A stretch of DNA of 64,000 bases from Albimonas pacifica (GCF_900113695.1 NZ_FOQH01000005.1:310001-374000); one strand, 5' to 3'. Counted from the first letter of the stretch, positions 35,794 to 47,623 are shown. Program-made: numbers and translations. Notes: generated by a model from the sequence alone, not told the origin.

Positions 35794-36726
35794 TCACCCC
35801 GCCGCGAAGAACGGCCGCCCGAGGCACGCCGGCGCGTTCATCCGCGCCCGCCGCTTGTCGGCCGAGATGATCACCAGCACCACGATGGTCACCAGGTAGG
35901 GGGTCATCGAGAGATACTGGCTCTCGATCGCCACCCCCAGCGCCTGCAGGTTCAGCTGCGCGATGGTCACGCCGCCGAAGATGTAGGCCCCCAGCACCGC
36001 CCGCCACGGCTTCCACGAGGCGAAGACCACGATGGCGAGCGCGATCCACCCCCGCCCGGCCGTCATCCCCTCGACCCAGAGCGGCGAGGCGACCAGGCTG
36101 AGATAAGCGCCGCCTACCCCCGCGCAGGCGCCCCCGAACAGGATCGCCCCGGTGCGGATGAGGACGACCTTGTAGCCGATGGCATGGGCCGCGTCGTGGT
36201 TCTCCCCCACCGCCCGCAGCACCAGGCCCGCGCGGGTGCGCGTCAGCACCCAGGCCGTCGTCCCGGCCAGCAGCAGCGAGACGTAGACCAGCCAGTCATG
36301 GGAGAACAGCAGCCGCCCGACGACCGGGAGATCGGACAGGACGGGCAGCCACACCCGCGGGAAGTCCGGCGCGGGGATGCCGGAGTAGGGCTGCCCCAGC
36401 ATCGCCGCCAGCCCCAGCCCGAACAGCGTCAGCGCAAGGCCCGTCGCCACCTGGTTGGACATCAGCACCTGCGTCATGAAGGCGAAGACCCCCGACAGGG
36501 CCGCCCCCGCCAGCAGCGCGCAGAGCACGCCGAAGGTGGTCGAGCCCGTCACGTTCGCGCCGGCGAAGCCCGCTATGGCGCCGACGATCATCATGCCCTC
36601 GACGCCCAGGTTCAGGACGCCGGACTTCTCGACCACCAGTTCTCCGATGGCCGCGAACACGAGGGGCGTGGCGGCCACGATCAGCGACACCGCGATGGCC
36701 ACCGGATTGAGCGCGGAAAGATCCAT
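35794..36726 (-). CDS. ABC transporter permease (nucleobase/nucleoside type), subunit 2
   Basis: The 310-residue protein starts at ATG 36726, overlapping the stop of the first permease (TGATG). It has about eight to nine membrane segments. [22 protein letters not shown] is the characteristic branched-chain/ribose-type permease motif, and [16 protein letters not shown] is the cytoplasmic coupling loop. With the other permease and ATPase it forms the inner-membrane channel for the BMP-bound ligand. The C-terminus is basic. A gap of 79 bp separates it from the lipoprotein gene. Confidence 0.92.
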   Translation of the reverse strand: MDLSALNPVAIAVSLIVAATPLVFAAIGELVVEKSGVLNLGVEGMMIVGAIAGFAGANVTGSTTFGVLCALLAGAALSGVFAFMTQVLMSNQVATGLALTLFGLGLAAMLGQPYSGIPAPDFPRVWLPVLSDLPVVGRLLFSHDWLVYVSLLLAGTTAWVLTRTRAGLVLRAVGENHDAAHAIGYKVVLIRTGAILFGGACAGVGGAYLSLVASPLWVEGMTAGRGWIALAIVVFASWKPWRAVLGAYIFGGVTIAQLNLQALGVAIESQYLSMTPYLVTIVVLVIISADKRRARMNAPACLGRPFFAAG

Positions 36727-37788
36727 CACGCCGCCCCCTTGCGCAGGCCCCGCGTCGGCACGAGCCGATAGCGCGAGAACACGTCCATCCCCAGCAGGAA
36801 GAACAGCAGCATCCCCTGGAACACCGAGATCGCCGCCGCCGGCAGCTGCATGGCCAGCTGCGCGCCCTCGCCCCCGATGTAGGTCAGCGCCATCAGCAGC
36901 CCCGCGAGCAGGATCCCCGCCGGATGCAGCCGGCCCAGGAAGGCCACGATGATCGCCGTGAACCCGTAGCCCGCCGGCAGGCCGGGCACGAGCTGGCCGA
37001 CGGGGCCCGCGGCCTCGAAAGTCCCCGCAAGGCCCGCGAGACCGCCCGAGACCGCCATCGCCAGGAGGACGGTGCGCGGCTGCGAAAATCCTGCGAAACG
37101 CGCCGCCCGCGGCGCCTGGCCGAAGAGCTTGAGCGAGAAGCCGTATTCGTGCCGCTCCATCAGCGCCCAGCCGATCAGCACCGCGGCCAGCGCGGCCAGC
37201 GCGCCGACATGGGCGCGCGTGCCCTCCAGCAGGATGGGCAGGGTGGCGGAGTCGTGGAACAGCCGGCTCTCGGGGAAATTGAACCCGTCGGGATCGCGCA
37301 GCGGCCCGGTGACCAGCGCCGACAGCCACAGGCCCGCGACATAGACCAGCATCAGCGAGACCAGGATCTCGTTGGCGTTGAACTTCACCTTCAGGATCGC
37401 CGGGATCAGCGCCCAGGCCGCCCCCGCCGCTGCGCCGGCCAGGCACATCAGCGGCAGCACCCAGACCCCCTGCACGTCGTAGAAGGCGAGGCCCATGGCC
37501 CCCCCGGCGATGGCGCCGACGATGAACTGGCCCTCGGCTCCGATGTTCCAGATCCCCGCCCGGAAGCCCATCGCGAGGCCCACCGCGATCAGCACCAGCG
37601 GCGTGCCCTTCACCAGCAGCTCGGAGCGCGAGAAGTCGTTCGTGAGGGGTTCCCAAAAGATAGTGACGATGGCGCGCACCGGATCCTTGCCCAGCAGGGC
37701 GAAGAGGATCATGCCGAAGATCATGGTCAGGGCGACGGCGATCAGCGGCGCGGCCAGCGCCATGGCGCGGCTGCGCTCCTTTCGCGGT

Positions 37789-37802
<14 letters not shown>
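36726..37802 (-). CDS. ABC transporter permease (nucleobase/nucleoside type), subunit 1
   Basis: The 358-residue protein is the larger of the two permeases. It starts with a basic segment and then a first helix (ALAAPLIAVALTMIFGMILFALLG). The family motif GFRAGIWNIGAEGQFIVGAIAG lies near residue 80, and YGFSLKLFGQAPRAARFAG forms the coupling loop. The gene overlaps the ATPase gene by 14 bp and permease 2 by one base. Subunits with these motifs work as a heterodimer in PnrA/BmpA-type purine-nucleoside transporters. Confidence 0.92.
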
Positions 37803-39290
<1,488 letters not shown>

Positions 39291-39294
<4 letters not shown>

Positions 39295-40280
39295 TCGGCC
39301 CCCCCTCCCGCGCGAAGCGCCACCCCGCGCGAGGCCCGCCAGCGCAGGTGATCGGCGGCGACCGAGACCGCGATCTCCGCCGGCGCCTTGCCCCCCTTCA
39401 ACCCCTCCGGCCCTGCGAGGCCGATGGGACAGTCCATGCGCGCGATCGCCTGCCGGTCGTGTCCGAGCGCCGCGAGCCGCCCGCCGAACCGCGCCGCCTT
39501 CGAGGCCGAGCCGATCACCCCCAGCCGCGCGAACGCCCCGCGCGCGAGCAGCGCGTGCACGATCTCGAGGTCCATGGCGTGGCTGTAGGTCATCACCAGA
39601 TGCGCCGCGTCCGCGGGCGCCAGCGCGGCAGCCGCAGCCATGTCGGGCGCGGGCAGGACGCGGACATGGGGGGCGATATCTGCCGGATAGCGCCCCGGCG
39701 CGTCGTCGATCCAGGTGACCGCGAAGGGCAACCCCTCGAACACCCGCACCACCGCGCGGCCGACATGCCCCGCGCCCCAGACCCATAGCGGAGTGAGGGC
39801 GGGGGTCAGCGGCTCCGCCAGCCAGGGCGGGTCGCCGGGCAGGAACAGGAACTCCGCCCCCTTCCCGGACCGCGCGGCCTTCTGCAGCGCGCGCATGGCG
39901 AGCGGTATCTGGGAGGTAGCGCCCAGCGGGCGGGCATGAAGCGGGGTCGCCTGCGGATCGGGCAGCGCGGCGAGCGTCGCCGCGTCCCACCGCTCGAACG
40001 CCAGCGTCGCCGCGCCCCCGCAGCACTGCGCCAGCGCGGGGCCGAGCGGGTAGCGCGCCACGCCGTCCGGCGCGCCGGACGCCAGCCGGCGGCGGGCCTC
40101 GGCCAGCGCCTCGAACTCCAGCGCGCCGCCGCCGATGGTGCCCTCGAACGTATCGGGGTGGACCAGCATCGCCGCCCCCGGCTCGCGGGGCGCCGAGCCC
40201 TGGGCGGCCGCGACGACGACGCGGACCAGCGGGCCATGACGCGCGACCGCGTCGCGAAGGCCGGCGAGGTCGAGGCTCAC
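39291..40280 (-). CDS. xdhC: xanthine dehydrogenase accessory protein XdhC
   Basis: The 329-residue protein has the XdhC N-terminal domain (VVAAAQGSAPREPGAAMLVHPD and EGTIGGGALEFEALAEARR) and the C-terminal Rossmann-like domain (VWGAGHVGRAVVRVFEGLPFAVTWIDD and MTYSHAMDLEIVHALLARG). XdhC binds the molybdenum cofactor, helps its sulfuration and inserts it into XdhB. Cysteines in LAQCCGGAATLAF may take part. The gene overlaps xdhB on one side and the ATPase gene on the other. Confidence 0.94.
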
Positions 40281-42640
40281 CGCCCGCTCTCCCGCGTCGT
40301 CTCCCAGGCGCGGCCGCGCACCCGGTCGACCGCGCGCAGCACGCGCTCGGGCGTGGCGGGGGCGTCGAGGTCGGGGTAGACCGTGCCGTCGCCGCAGGCG
40401 GCCACCGCGTCGGACAGCGCCATCAGCGCGGAAATGCCAAGCATCAGAGGCGGTTCGCCGACGGCCTTCGAGCGGAAGATCGTCTCCTCCCGGTTCTCGT
40501 TGTCGAAGAGCGCGATCGACATCTCCGGCCGGTCGGAGGCGGTGGGGATCTTGTAGGTCGAGGGCGCATGGGTGCGCAGGCGGCCCGCGTCGTCCCAGAA
40601 CAGCTCCTCCATCGTCAGCCAGCCGAGGCCCTGGATGTAGCCGCCCTCGATCTGGCCGAGGTCGATGGCGGGGTTCAGGGAGCGGCCGACGTCGTGGAGG
40701 ATGTCCGCGCGGTCGAAGCGGTATTCGCCGGTCAGCGTGTCGATGGTCGCCTCGGTGACCGCCGCCCCGTAGGCGAAGTAGTAGAAGGGCCGGCCGCGGG
40801 CGGCGGCGCGGTCCCAGTGGATCTTCGGCGTGGCGTAGTGCCCGGCGGCCGAGAGCGACACGCGCGCCATGAAGGCCTGGGAGACGAGCTCCTCGAAGGC
40901 GATCTGGGCCTCTCCGACCTGCACGCGGCCGGGCAGGAAGCGGACCTGATCGGGCGTGGTCTGGAAGCGCTCGGCGGCGAAGGCCGTGAGCCGGTCCTTG
41001 ATCTGCTCGCAGGCGTTCTTGACCGCCATGCCGTTGATGTCGCTGCCGGAACTGGCGGCGGTGGGGGCGGTGTTGGCGCTCTTGCCGGTGTTGGTCGCGG
41101 TGATCTTCACGCGGTCGAAGTCGATCTGGAAGACCTCCGCCGCGACCTGGGCGACCTTCACGAACAGGCCCTGGCCCATCTCGGTGCCGCCGTGGTTCAG
41201 GTGCACCGAGCCGTCGGTGTAGACATGCACCAGCGCCGAGGCCTGGTTCATCCAGGTCAGCGTGAAGGAAATGCCGAACTTCACCGGCGTGAACGCGATC
41301 CCCTTCTTAAGAACCGGGCTTTGCGCGTTGAAATCCTTGATCTTCGCGCGACGGTCGGCGTAGTCGGACGAGGCGAGGAGCTGCTCGCTCAGCGCGTGGA
41401 TGACGTTGTCCTCGACCTCCATGTGGTAGGGGGTCATGACGCGCTCGCCGCCGGGGCGGTCGTAGTAGTTCAGGGCCCGGATCTCGGCCGGCTCGCGACC
41501 CAGCTCGAAGGCGATTTGGTCGAGCACGCGCTCGATCCCGACCATGCCCTGCGGCCCGCCGAATCCGCGGAAAGCGGTGTTGGAGCAGGTGTTTGTCCGG
41601 CAACGATAAGACCGGATATAAGCATGGGGCAGATAATAGGCGTTATCGGCGTGGAACATCGCACGGTCGGCGACGGGCATCGAGAGGTCCAGCGACCAGC
41701 CGCAATGGGCCATCTGCTCGAACTGGACGCCGAGGATGCGGCCGTCCTCGTCGATCCCGACGCGATAGTCGATGCGGAACCCGTGGCGCTTGCCGGTGAT
41801 CTGCATGTCGTCGTCGCGGTCGTAGCGCATTTTGACCGGGCGGTTCAGGCGCTTGGCGGCGACGGCGCAGATCGCGGCGAGGGCGTTGCCCTGGCTCTCC
41901 TTGCCGCCGAAGCCGCCGCCCATGCGGCGGACCTCGACGGTGACGGCGTTGAAGGGGACGGCGAGGTTCTCGGCGACCTTGTGCTGGATCTCGGTCGGGT
42001 GCTGGGAGGAGCAGTGAACCGTGACGTCCGCATCCTCTCCGGGAACGGCCAGAGCGGCCTGGGATTCCAGGTAGAAATGCTCCTGGCCCCCAATGCCGAT
42101 CGAGCCTTCGATGACCTTCGGGGCGGCGGCGATGGCGGCCAGCGCGTCGCCGCGCTGCATGACGTAGGGCGCCTCGAAGAGGCTGTCGGCGGCGACGGCC
42201 TCCTCGACCGTGAGGATGGCGGGCAGCTCCTCCCACTCGATCTGGGCGAGGCGGGCGGCCTTGCGGGCGGCGAGGTGGCTGGTCGCGACGACCGCGAAGA
42301 TCGGCTGGCCGACGAAGAAGACCTCGCCGTCCTCGGCCAGCAGGGGCTCGTGCACCGCGTTGGGGGAGACGTCGTTGGCGCCGGGGATGTCGGCCGCGGT
42401 CAGCACGTCGACCACGCCGGGGGCGGCGCGGACGGGGCCGAGGTCGATCGAGAGGATGCGCGCGCGGGCCTTGGGCGACAGGCCGAAGGCGACCGAAAGG
42501 CAGTCCGCCGGCGTGGGGATGTCGTCGACATAGGTCGCCGTGCCGGAGACGTGCTTGTGCCCGGAGTCGTGGCGCTGCGGCGCGCGGACCCCACCTTCGA
42601 TCTCGGTCTTCTGCGACAGCGGCCGGGAGGGGGCGTTCAT
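40277..42640 (-). CDS. xdhB: xanthine dehydrogenase, molybdopterin-binding subunit
   Basis: The 787-residue protein starts at ATG 42640. It has the molybdenum-cofactor signatures: GIGGQEHFYLESQAALAVPG, RRMGGGFGGKE, NTAFRGFGGPQGM, GGTEMGQGLFVKV, and the catalytic Glu (E729) in AVGEPPLMLG. It matches the Rhodobacter-type XdhB, which oxidises hypoxanthine and xanthine to urate as an (alpha-beta)2 enzyme with XdhA in the cytoplasm. The first codons overlap the xdhA stop. Length and active-site residues are complete. Confidence 0.96.
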   Translation of the reverse strand: MNAPSRPLSQKTEIEGGVRAPQRHDSGHKHVSGTATYVDDIPTPADCLSVAFGLSPKARARILSIDLGPVRAAPGVVDVLTAADIPGANDVSPNAVHEPLLAEDGEVFFVGQPIFAVVATSHLAARKAARLAQIEWEELPAILTVEEAVAADSLFEAPYVMQRGDALAAIAAAPKVIEGSIGIGGQEHFYLESQAALAVPGEDADVTVHCSSQHPTEIQHKVAENLAVPFNAVTVEVRRMGGGFGGKESQGNALAAICAVAAKRLNRPVKMRYDRDDDMQITGKRHGFRIDYRVGIDEDGRILGVQFEQMAHCGWSLDLSMPVADRAMFHADNAYYLPHAYIRSYRCRTNTCSNTAFRGFGGPQGMVGIERVLDQIAFELGREPAEIRALNYYDRPGGERVMTPYHMEVEDNVIHALSEQLLASSDYADRRAKIKDFNAQSPVLKKGIAFTPVKFGISFTLTWMNQASALVHVYTDGSVHLNHGGTEMGQGLFVKVAQVAAEVFQIDFDRVKITATNTGKSANTAPTAASSGSDINGMAVKNACEQIKDRLTAFAAERFQTTPDQVRFLPGRVQVGEAQIAFEELVSQAFMARVSLSAAGHYATPKIHWDRAAARGRPFYYFAYGAAVTEATIDTLTGEYRFDRADILHDVGRSLNPAIDLGQIEGGYIQGLGWLTMEELFWDDAGRLRTHAPSTYKIPTASDRPEMSIALFDNENREETIFRSKAVGEPPLMLGISALMALSDAVAACGDGTVYPDLDAPATPERVLRAVDRVRGRAWETTRESGR

Positions 42641-44079
42641 GCCAGCGCCTCCGCGCCGACGAGGCGGGTTTTCGAAGGCGCGCCAGAGGTTTCGTGGAAG
42701 GTCTTCAGAAGCAGGTTCTGCGCGGCGCGCAGGCGGTATTCGGCGGAGGCGCGCATGTCGGACATCGGCTGGAAGTCCTCGGCATAGGCCGGCAGGGCGG
42801 CCTCGACCGTCTCCAGCGTCCAGGGGCGGCCGAGCAGCGCCGCCTCGACGGCGCGGGCGCGCTTCGGGATGCCGGCCATGCCGCCGTAGACGATGGAGGC
42901 GGAGGCGACGGCGCCGTCCGCGATCTCGATCAGGAAGGCGCCGAGGGTGGCGGTGATGTCCTGGTCGAAGCGCTTGGAGATCTTGTAGACCTTCAACGAA
43001 TCCGGGGACTTCGGCCGCGGAATTCGCACGGCGGAGACGTATTCGCCGGGCGCGCGGTCCTGCTTGCCGTAGTCGAGGAAGAAGTCCTCCAGCGGGATGG
43101 TGCGGGCGGCGTCGCCCTTGCGCAGCACCAGCTCCGCTCCCAGCGCGATCAGGGGCGGGGGGCCGTCGCCGATGGGCGAGCCGTTGGCGATGTTCGCGCC
43201 CACGCAGCCGGAGTTGCGGACCTGCACGGAGCCGAGGCGGCGGACCATCTCGCCGAGGTCGGGCGAGAGGCTCGCCAGCGCCGCGGCGGCGCGGGCGTAG
43301 GTCGCGCCGGCCCCGAGCTCGACATGGGTCGGCGTCTCCACGACGCGGTCGAAGCCCTTGACCCGGTTCACGAAGATCAGGGCGGCGGGCTCCATCAGCC
43401 GCTTGGTGATCCACAGGCCGACGTCGGTGGCGCCGGCGACGATCACCGCCTCGGGGTGGGCGGCGACGAGGGTCGCCAGTTCGTCCTCGGTGGCCGGCAC
43501 GTAGGCGGTGCAGCCGGCGGCGGTCAGGGCCAGGCTCTCGGCGGAGGCGACGGCCTCCAGCGCCGGCAGGGGATCGGTCTCCCAGTCCGGGGCCGGCAGG
43601 GCGTGCATCTTCTCGCCCGACTCGAGGATCGGGCCGTAGCCGGTGCAGCGGCAGAGGTTTCCCGCGATCGCGTCCTCCACCGCCCGGCGCGGCTGGGGGC
43701 CGTCGGGATAGGCGCTCCACAGGCTCATCACGAAGCCGGGGGTGCAGAAGCCGCATTGCGAGCCGTGCAGGTCGACCATCGCCTGCTGGGCAGGGTGCAG
43801 CCGCTCGGGACCCGCGATGGCCTCGACCGTGGTGACCGAGGCGCCGTCGAGCATCGGCAGGAGCTGGATGCAGGCGTTCACCGCCCGGCGGCGGGGGACG
43901 CCGTCCTCGAGCCGGGTCACGCCCACGGTGCAGGCGCCGCAGTCGCCCTCGTTGCAGCCCTCCTTGGTCCCGGTCAGGCGGCGGCGCTCGCGCAGCCAGT
44001 CGAGCAGCGTGGTGCGGGGGTCGACGTCCGAGAGCGAGACCGCCTCGCCGTTCAGAACGAAGCGCAGCGTGTCGCGCAT
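42637..44079 (-). CDS. xdhA: xanthine dehydrogenase, iron-sulfur/FAD subunit
   Basis: The 480-residue protein starts at ATG 44079. Its N-terminal plant-type [2Fe-2S] domain has GCNEGDCGACTVG, and the second cluster domain has GSQCGFCTPGFV with GNLCRCTGYGPI. The FAD domain follows (VIVAGATDVGLWITKR and GSVQVRNSGCVGANIANGSPIGD). It takes electrons from the molybdenum site in XdhB and passes them to NAD+. It lies one base downstream of the hydroxyisourate hydrolase gene and overlaps xdhB. Confidence 0.96.
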   Translation of the reverse strand: MRDTLRFVLNGEAVSLSDVDPRTTLLDWLRERRRLTGTKEGCNEGDCGACTVGVTRLEDGVPRRRAVNACIQLLPMLDGASVTTVEAIAGPERLHPAQQAMVDLHGSQCGFCTPGFVMSLWSAYPDGPQPRRAVEDAIAGNLCRCTGYGPILESGEKMHALPAPDWETDPLPALEAVASAESLALTAAGCTAYVPATEDELATLVAAHPEAVIVAGATDVGLWITKRLMEPAALIFVNRVKGFDRVVETPTHVELGAGATYARAAAALASLSPDLGEMVRRLGSVQVRNSGCVGANIANGSPIGDGPPPLIALGAELVLRKGDAARTIPLEDFFLDYGKQDRAPGEYVSAVRIPRPKSPDSLKVYKISKRFDQDITATLGAFLIEIADGAVASASIVYGGMAGIPKRARAVEAALLGRPWTLETVEAALPAYAEDFQPMSDMRASAEYRLRAAQNLLLKTFHETSGAPSKTRLVGAEALA

Positions 44080-44080
44080 C

Positions 44081-44431
44081 TCAGGAGCCCCGGTAGGTGG
44101 AATAGCCGTAGGGCGAGAGCAGCAGGGGCACGTGGTAGTGCCCGTCCTCGGCGATGCCGAAGCGGATCGGGATGTCGGAGAGGAACGGGGGCGAGGGCAG
44201 GTCGCTGCCGCGCTCCTCGAGATAGGCGCCGCAGTGGAAGACCAGCTCGTAAGTGCCTGCGCGGAAGGCGGTTCCCTCCAGCATCGGCGCATCGGTGCGG
44301 CCGTCGGCATTGGTCACTGCCTCGGCCAGCAGGTCGCGGCTGTCGGCGGCGAGCCGGTAGAGGTCGATGCGGATCCCCGCGGCCGGGCGTCCGGAGGCGG
44401 TGTCCAGCACATGCGTCGTCAGTCGTCCCAT
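44081..44431 (-). CDS. uraH: 5-hydroxyisourate hydrolase (transthyretin-like)
   Basis: The 116-residue protein starts at ATG 44431 ([17 protein letters not shown]). It has the HIUase signatures: the N-terminal His in TTHVLD, RTDAPML in the middle, and the C-terminal YRGS that separates hydrolases from transthyretin. The enzyme opens the hydroxyisourate ring made by urate oxidation, so it acts after XdhAB. No uricase or OHCU decarboxylase gene is in the window. It is the first gene of the operon that runs down to the bmp gene; the promoter should lie in 44432-44521. Confidence 0.95.
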   Translation of the reverse strand: MGRLTTHVLDTASGRPAAGIRIDLYRLAADSRDLLAEAVTNADGRTDAPMLEGTAFRAGTYELVFHCGAYLEERGSDLPSPPFLSDIPIRFGIAEDGHYHVPLLLSPYGYSTYRGS

Positions 44432-44521
44432 CGGTCCCCCTGATGCGGGCAGGCGCGGTTGCTCCACGCGCTGCTGCGACGCATCAAAGACCGCTTGGAC
44501 GGCCTGCGCAAGGGGCCGCGG

Positions 44522-44854
44522 TCAGGCGGTGGGCGGCGGGGGCGGGGTGACCTCGGCGCCGCGCCGCTCGGCGCGGATCAGCCACAGGTTCCGGGCGTAG
44601 ATGAAGAAGCCGAGGCTCTGGCCGAGGATGAACACCGGGTCGCCGCGGTGGATGGCGTAGGCCAGCAGAACCGCGGCCCCGCCGATCGAGAACCACCAGA
44701 AGGCCAGCGGGATCACCGAGCGCTTGGCCTTCTCGGACGCCAGCCACTGGATCAGGAAGCGGCCCATGAACAGGGCCTGGCCGGCGAGGCCGATCAGGAT
44801 CCAGACGAACTCGGCCGTGGAATCGGCGCCCAGGAACTCGGCCAGCGCCTGCAT
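44522..44854 (-). CDS. LAB_N (lipid A biosynthesis N-terminal domain) membrane protein
   Basis: The 110-residue protein starts at ATG 44854, sharing bases with the glycosyltransferase stop (TGATG). It has about three hydrophobic helices; GQALFMGRFLIQWLASEKAKRS and FWWFSIGGAAVLLAYAIHRGDPVFILGQ match the LAB_N domain. The protein ends in a poly-Pro tail. These small proteins occur beside GT2 and ArnT-like genes and are thought to serve polyprenyl-linked sugar transfer to the envelope; their activity is not defined. Confidence 0.88.
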   Translation of the reverse strand: MQALAEFLGADSTAEFVWILIGLAGQALFMGRFLIQWLASEKAKRSVIPLAFWWFSIGGAAVLLAYAIHRGDPVFILGQSLGFFIYARNLWLIRAERRGAEVTPPPPPTA

Positions 44855-45603
44855 CACGCGTCCTCGTCCAGGCCCGGGTCGACCGAGGCCACCGTCTGCA
44901 GCTTGCGTCGGCGGATCAGCCACCAGACGCCGATCAGGTCCAGCGCCCCGACCAGGGCGCGCCCGAAGTTGGTGTAATTGGAGTTCCCCGCCCCTCGCGC
45001 CCGGTGGGAGACGTCGACCAGGGCGATCCGGTAGCCCTCGCGCTTCACCAGCGCGGGCAGGTAGCGGTGGATGTGGTCGAAGAACGGCAGCGACAGGAAC
45101 ACGGCCCGCGGGAAGGCCTTCAGCCCGCAGCCGGTGTCGCGGGTGTCGTCGTGCAGCATCCGCCGCCGCAGCCCGTTCGCCGCGCGCGAGGCCCATTTCT
45201 TCGACGCCGTGTCCTGCCGGTCCACCCGCTGGCCCGCCACCAGGCCCAGGGTCCCGGTCGCGTCGTCCAGCAGCGGCTGCACCAGCTTCGGGATCTCGGC
45301 GGGCGGGTTCTGCCCGTCGCCATCGAGCGTGCAGCAGATCGGCGCACGCGCCGCCCGCACGCCCGACAACACCGCCGCCGACTGGCCGCAGGAGGCGGCG
45401 TGGCGCAGCTCGCGCAGCCAGGGGTGGCGGGCGCGGGCGGCGGCGATGGCGGCGGAGGTGTCGTCGTCGGATCCGTCGTTGACGAAGATCGCCTCGAACG
45501 GCGCGAGAGGGGCGCAGGCGGCCGCGATCTCGTCCGCCAGGGCGGCGACGTTCTCCGCCTCGTTCTTCATCGGGGCGATGACGGTGATGCGCGGGCTGGT
45601 CAT
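44854..45603 (-). CDS. GT2-family glycosyltransferase (DPM1/ArnC-like)
   Basis: The 249-residue protein starts MTSPRITVIAPMKNEAENV and has the GT-A fold motifs FEAIFVNDGSDDDTS and CTLDGDGQNPP, the latter with the metal-binding DxD. Unlike ArnC it has no C-terminal pair of membrane helices, apart from one short hydrophobic stretch (FGRALVGALDLIGVWWLI). It likely makes a polyprenyl-phosphate sugar that the adjacent GT39 enzyme uses. Its stop is coupled to the LAB_N gene start. Confidence 0.9.
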   Translation of the reverse strand: MTSPRITVIAPMKNEAENVAALADEIAAACAPLAPFEAIFVNDGSDDDTSAAIAAARARHPWLRELRHAASCGQSAAVLSGVRAARAPICCTLDGDGQNPPAEIPKLVQPLLDDATGTLGLVAGQRVDRQDTASKKWASRAANGLRRRMLHDDTRDTGCGLKAFPRAVFLSLPFFDHIHRYLPALVKREGYRIALVDVSHRARGAGNSNYTNFGRALVGALDLIGVWWLIRRRKLQTVASVDPGLDEDA

Positions 45604-45706
45604 GCGGGGTCCCTCGGCTCCGGGGGCGCGGTATAGCGCGCGCGGCGGGCGGGGCCAAGCGCAGGGTTGGCGCGCAGGCCGGGGCGTGGCGCCCCGGCCG
45701 CGACGC

Positions 45707-47623
45707 TCACGGGCAGGCGGCGAGCGGCTCGACGCCCTCGCGGGTCAGCAGGCGCAGGGTGGTGACGCCGCCCCGGTTGGGGTTGAAGGCGGTGACCGAG
45801 GTCAGCTCGCGCAGCGCGGGGGGCTGCGCCTCGCCGGTCAGGTTCAGCGCCTCGTCGAGCTGGTCGCGGCGGCGGTCCTCGATCCAGACCAGGGGCGCGG
45901 GATCCTCGCGCAGGGACCGGGCGGCCTCGGCCGGCTGCAGGAGGCGGGTGCCGGTGCCCTGCAGGAACACCAGGCTGGGCTCGCGGTAGCTCTGGGTGTC
46001 GGCGGGGCGGCCGACGCAGGCCTCGTAGGGGGCGGCGGCGCTGGCCATCAGGGCGCTGGGGAAGCCCCAGGTCAGCGAGGGCAGGGCGAACTGAAGCACG
46101 GCGGGGTAGAGGGCGAGGGCGGCGGCGAACATCGTCGCCACCGCGGCCCGGCGCTGCGCGTTCCACAGCGCGACCGCGCCCAGCGCCACGAAGGCGAGCC
46201 CCACCACCGCCAGGATCGCGCCCCAGACCGAGACGGTCCCGTTGACGTAGAGCGGCAGGACGATGGTCGCGAGGCCCAGCGCGGCCCCCACCAGCGCGAA
46301 GAGGATCGCGGCGGCGATGGACTGCCAGCGCCGCGGCGCCGCCACGGGAGAGGTCAGCCACAGCGCGACCAGCCCCGCGGCGGCGGGGGCCGCGGGGAGC
46401 AGGTAGTGGGGCAGCTTGGTGGGCGTCGCCTCGACGATCAGCCACCAGGCGAGCGCGATGGCGAGCAGCGGCGCGGTCGCCCGCGCGCCGCGGGTGCGCC
46501 AGGCGAAGGGCGCGGCCAGCAGGATCAGCGGCGCCCAGGGCCAGAGCACCGCCCAGACCACGCCGAAGTAGGTCCCCGGAGGCGCCCCGTGCTTCTCCTG
46601 CCCCGAGGCGAGCTTGTCGAGGAAGTCGCCGCCCACCGACTCGATCCAGAACATCCCGTCGGAGGCGAGGTGGATGGCGACCAGCCACGGGATCACCAGC
46701 ACGGCGAACAGCACCGGCCCCCAGCTCGCGAAGCCCAGCGCGCGGAACGGGGCGAGGCTGCGCTCGGCGATCCACAGGCCCAGGACGGCCAGCGCCAGGA
46801 TCGCCGGCGCGATGGGGCCCTTGACCAGCACCGCGAGGCCCAGCGCCCCCCACAGGATCAGCCGCAGGGCCAGCGCGTCTGGGCGCGGCCGGCGGGCGTC
46901 CTCGGCCGGGGGCAGGGCCCCGGCGCGGACGGCATGGGGGTGGTAGGGGTCGACCTTCCAGCCCTTGCCCGCGGGGGCGGCGGGCGCGTCGGGGTCGGGC
47001 ACGTCCAGCGCGCGGCCCGCCGCGATCTCGATCGGCGGCGGGGCGGAGGCGAGGCCGGAACGGGTCAGCAGCCGCACCCAGGCCCCCAGCGCCACCATGG
47101 TCAAGCCCAGCAGCATGGCGTCGGTCTTGGCGATGTTCGCCTCGCCCGCCAGCACCAGCGAGATCGCGGTCAGCCCGGCCGCGAGGAACGCCGCCTGCGC
47201 CCCCATCAGCGGGCGGAAGGCCCAGGCGGTGGCGAAGACCGCCAGGATCGCGCCCAGCACCGAGGGGATGCGCCAGGCCCAGATGCCGGTCCCCTCCGGC
47301 CCGCCGACGGCGGCGACCGAGGCGGCTTGCATCCAGTAGATGCCCACCGGCTTCTTCCAGCGCGGCTCGTCCTGGAAGCGGATGTCGACGTAGTCGCCCG
47401 TCTCCAGCATCTGCTTGGTGGCCTGGGCGAAGCGGGCCTCGTCGCGGTCGGTGACGGGCAGGTCGGCGATGCCGGGCAGGAACAGCGCGAGGCACAGCGC
47501 CAGCAGCGCCAGCCCCCGGGTCCAGCCGCGTTCTGCGACCCTGCGGGCGGCGTCCTGCGCGAGGGCGCCGAAGCGCTCGGCCAGTCGCAGGGGCAGGGAG
47601 GGTCGCGCGCTCATCTCGGTCAT
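45707..47623 (-). CDS. ArnT-like GT39-family glycosyltransferase
   Basis: The 638-residue protein has a cytoplasmic N-terminus, about a dozen membrane segments and a C-terminal periplasmic domain. The acidic motif in the first periplasmic loop (VTDRDEARFAQATKQMLETGD) is the catalytic signature of the ArnT/PMT fold. KPVGIYWMQ and LPHYLLPAAPA are also typical. It should move a sugar from a polyprenyl carrier to lipid A or another envelope acceptor; the sugar is unknown. It is the first gene of the trio with GT2 and LAB_N and is 103 bp from the GT2 start. Confidence 0.92.
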   Translation of the reverse strand: MTEMSARPSLPLRLAERFGALAQDAARRVAERGWTRGLALLALCLALFLPGIADLPVTDRDEARFAQATKQMLETGDYVDIRFQDEPRWKKPVGIYWMQAASVAAVGGPEGTGIWAWRIPSVLGAILAVFATAWAFRPLMGAQAAFLAAGLTAISLVLAGEANIAKTDAMLLGLTMVALGAWVRLLTRSGLASAPPPIEIAAGRALDVPDPDAPAAPAGKGWKVDPYHPHAVRAGALPPAEDARRPRPDALALRLILWGALGLAVLVKGPIAPAILALAVLGLWIAERSLAPFRALGFASWGPVLFAVLVIPWLVAIHLASDGMFWIESVGGDFLDKLASGQEKHGAPPGTYFGVVWAVLWPWAPLILLAAPFAWRTRGARATAPLLAIALAWWLIVEATPTKLPHYLLPAAPAAAGLVALWLTSPVAAPRRWQSIAAAILFALVGAALGLATIVLPLYVNGTVSVWGAILAVVGLAFVALGAVALWNAQRRAAVATMFAAALALYPAVLQFALPSLTWGFPSALMASAAAPYEACVGRPADTQSYREPSLVFLQGTGTRLLQPAEAARSLREDPAPLVWIEDRRRDQLDEALNLTGEAQPPALRELTSVTAFNPNRGGVTTLRLLTREGVEPLAACP

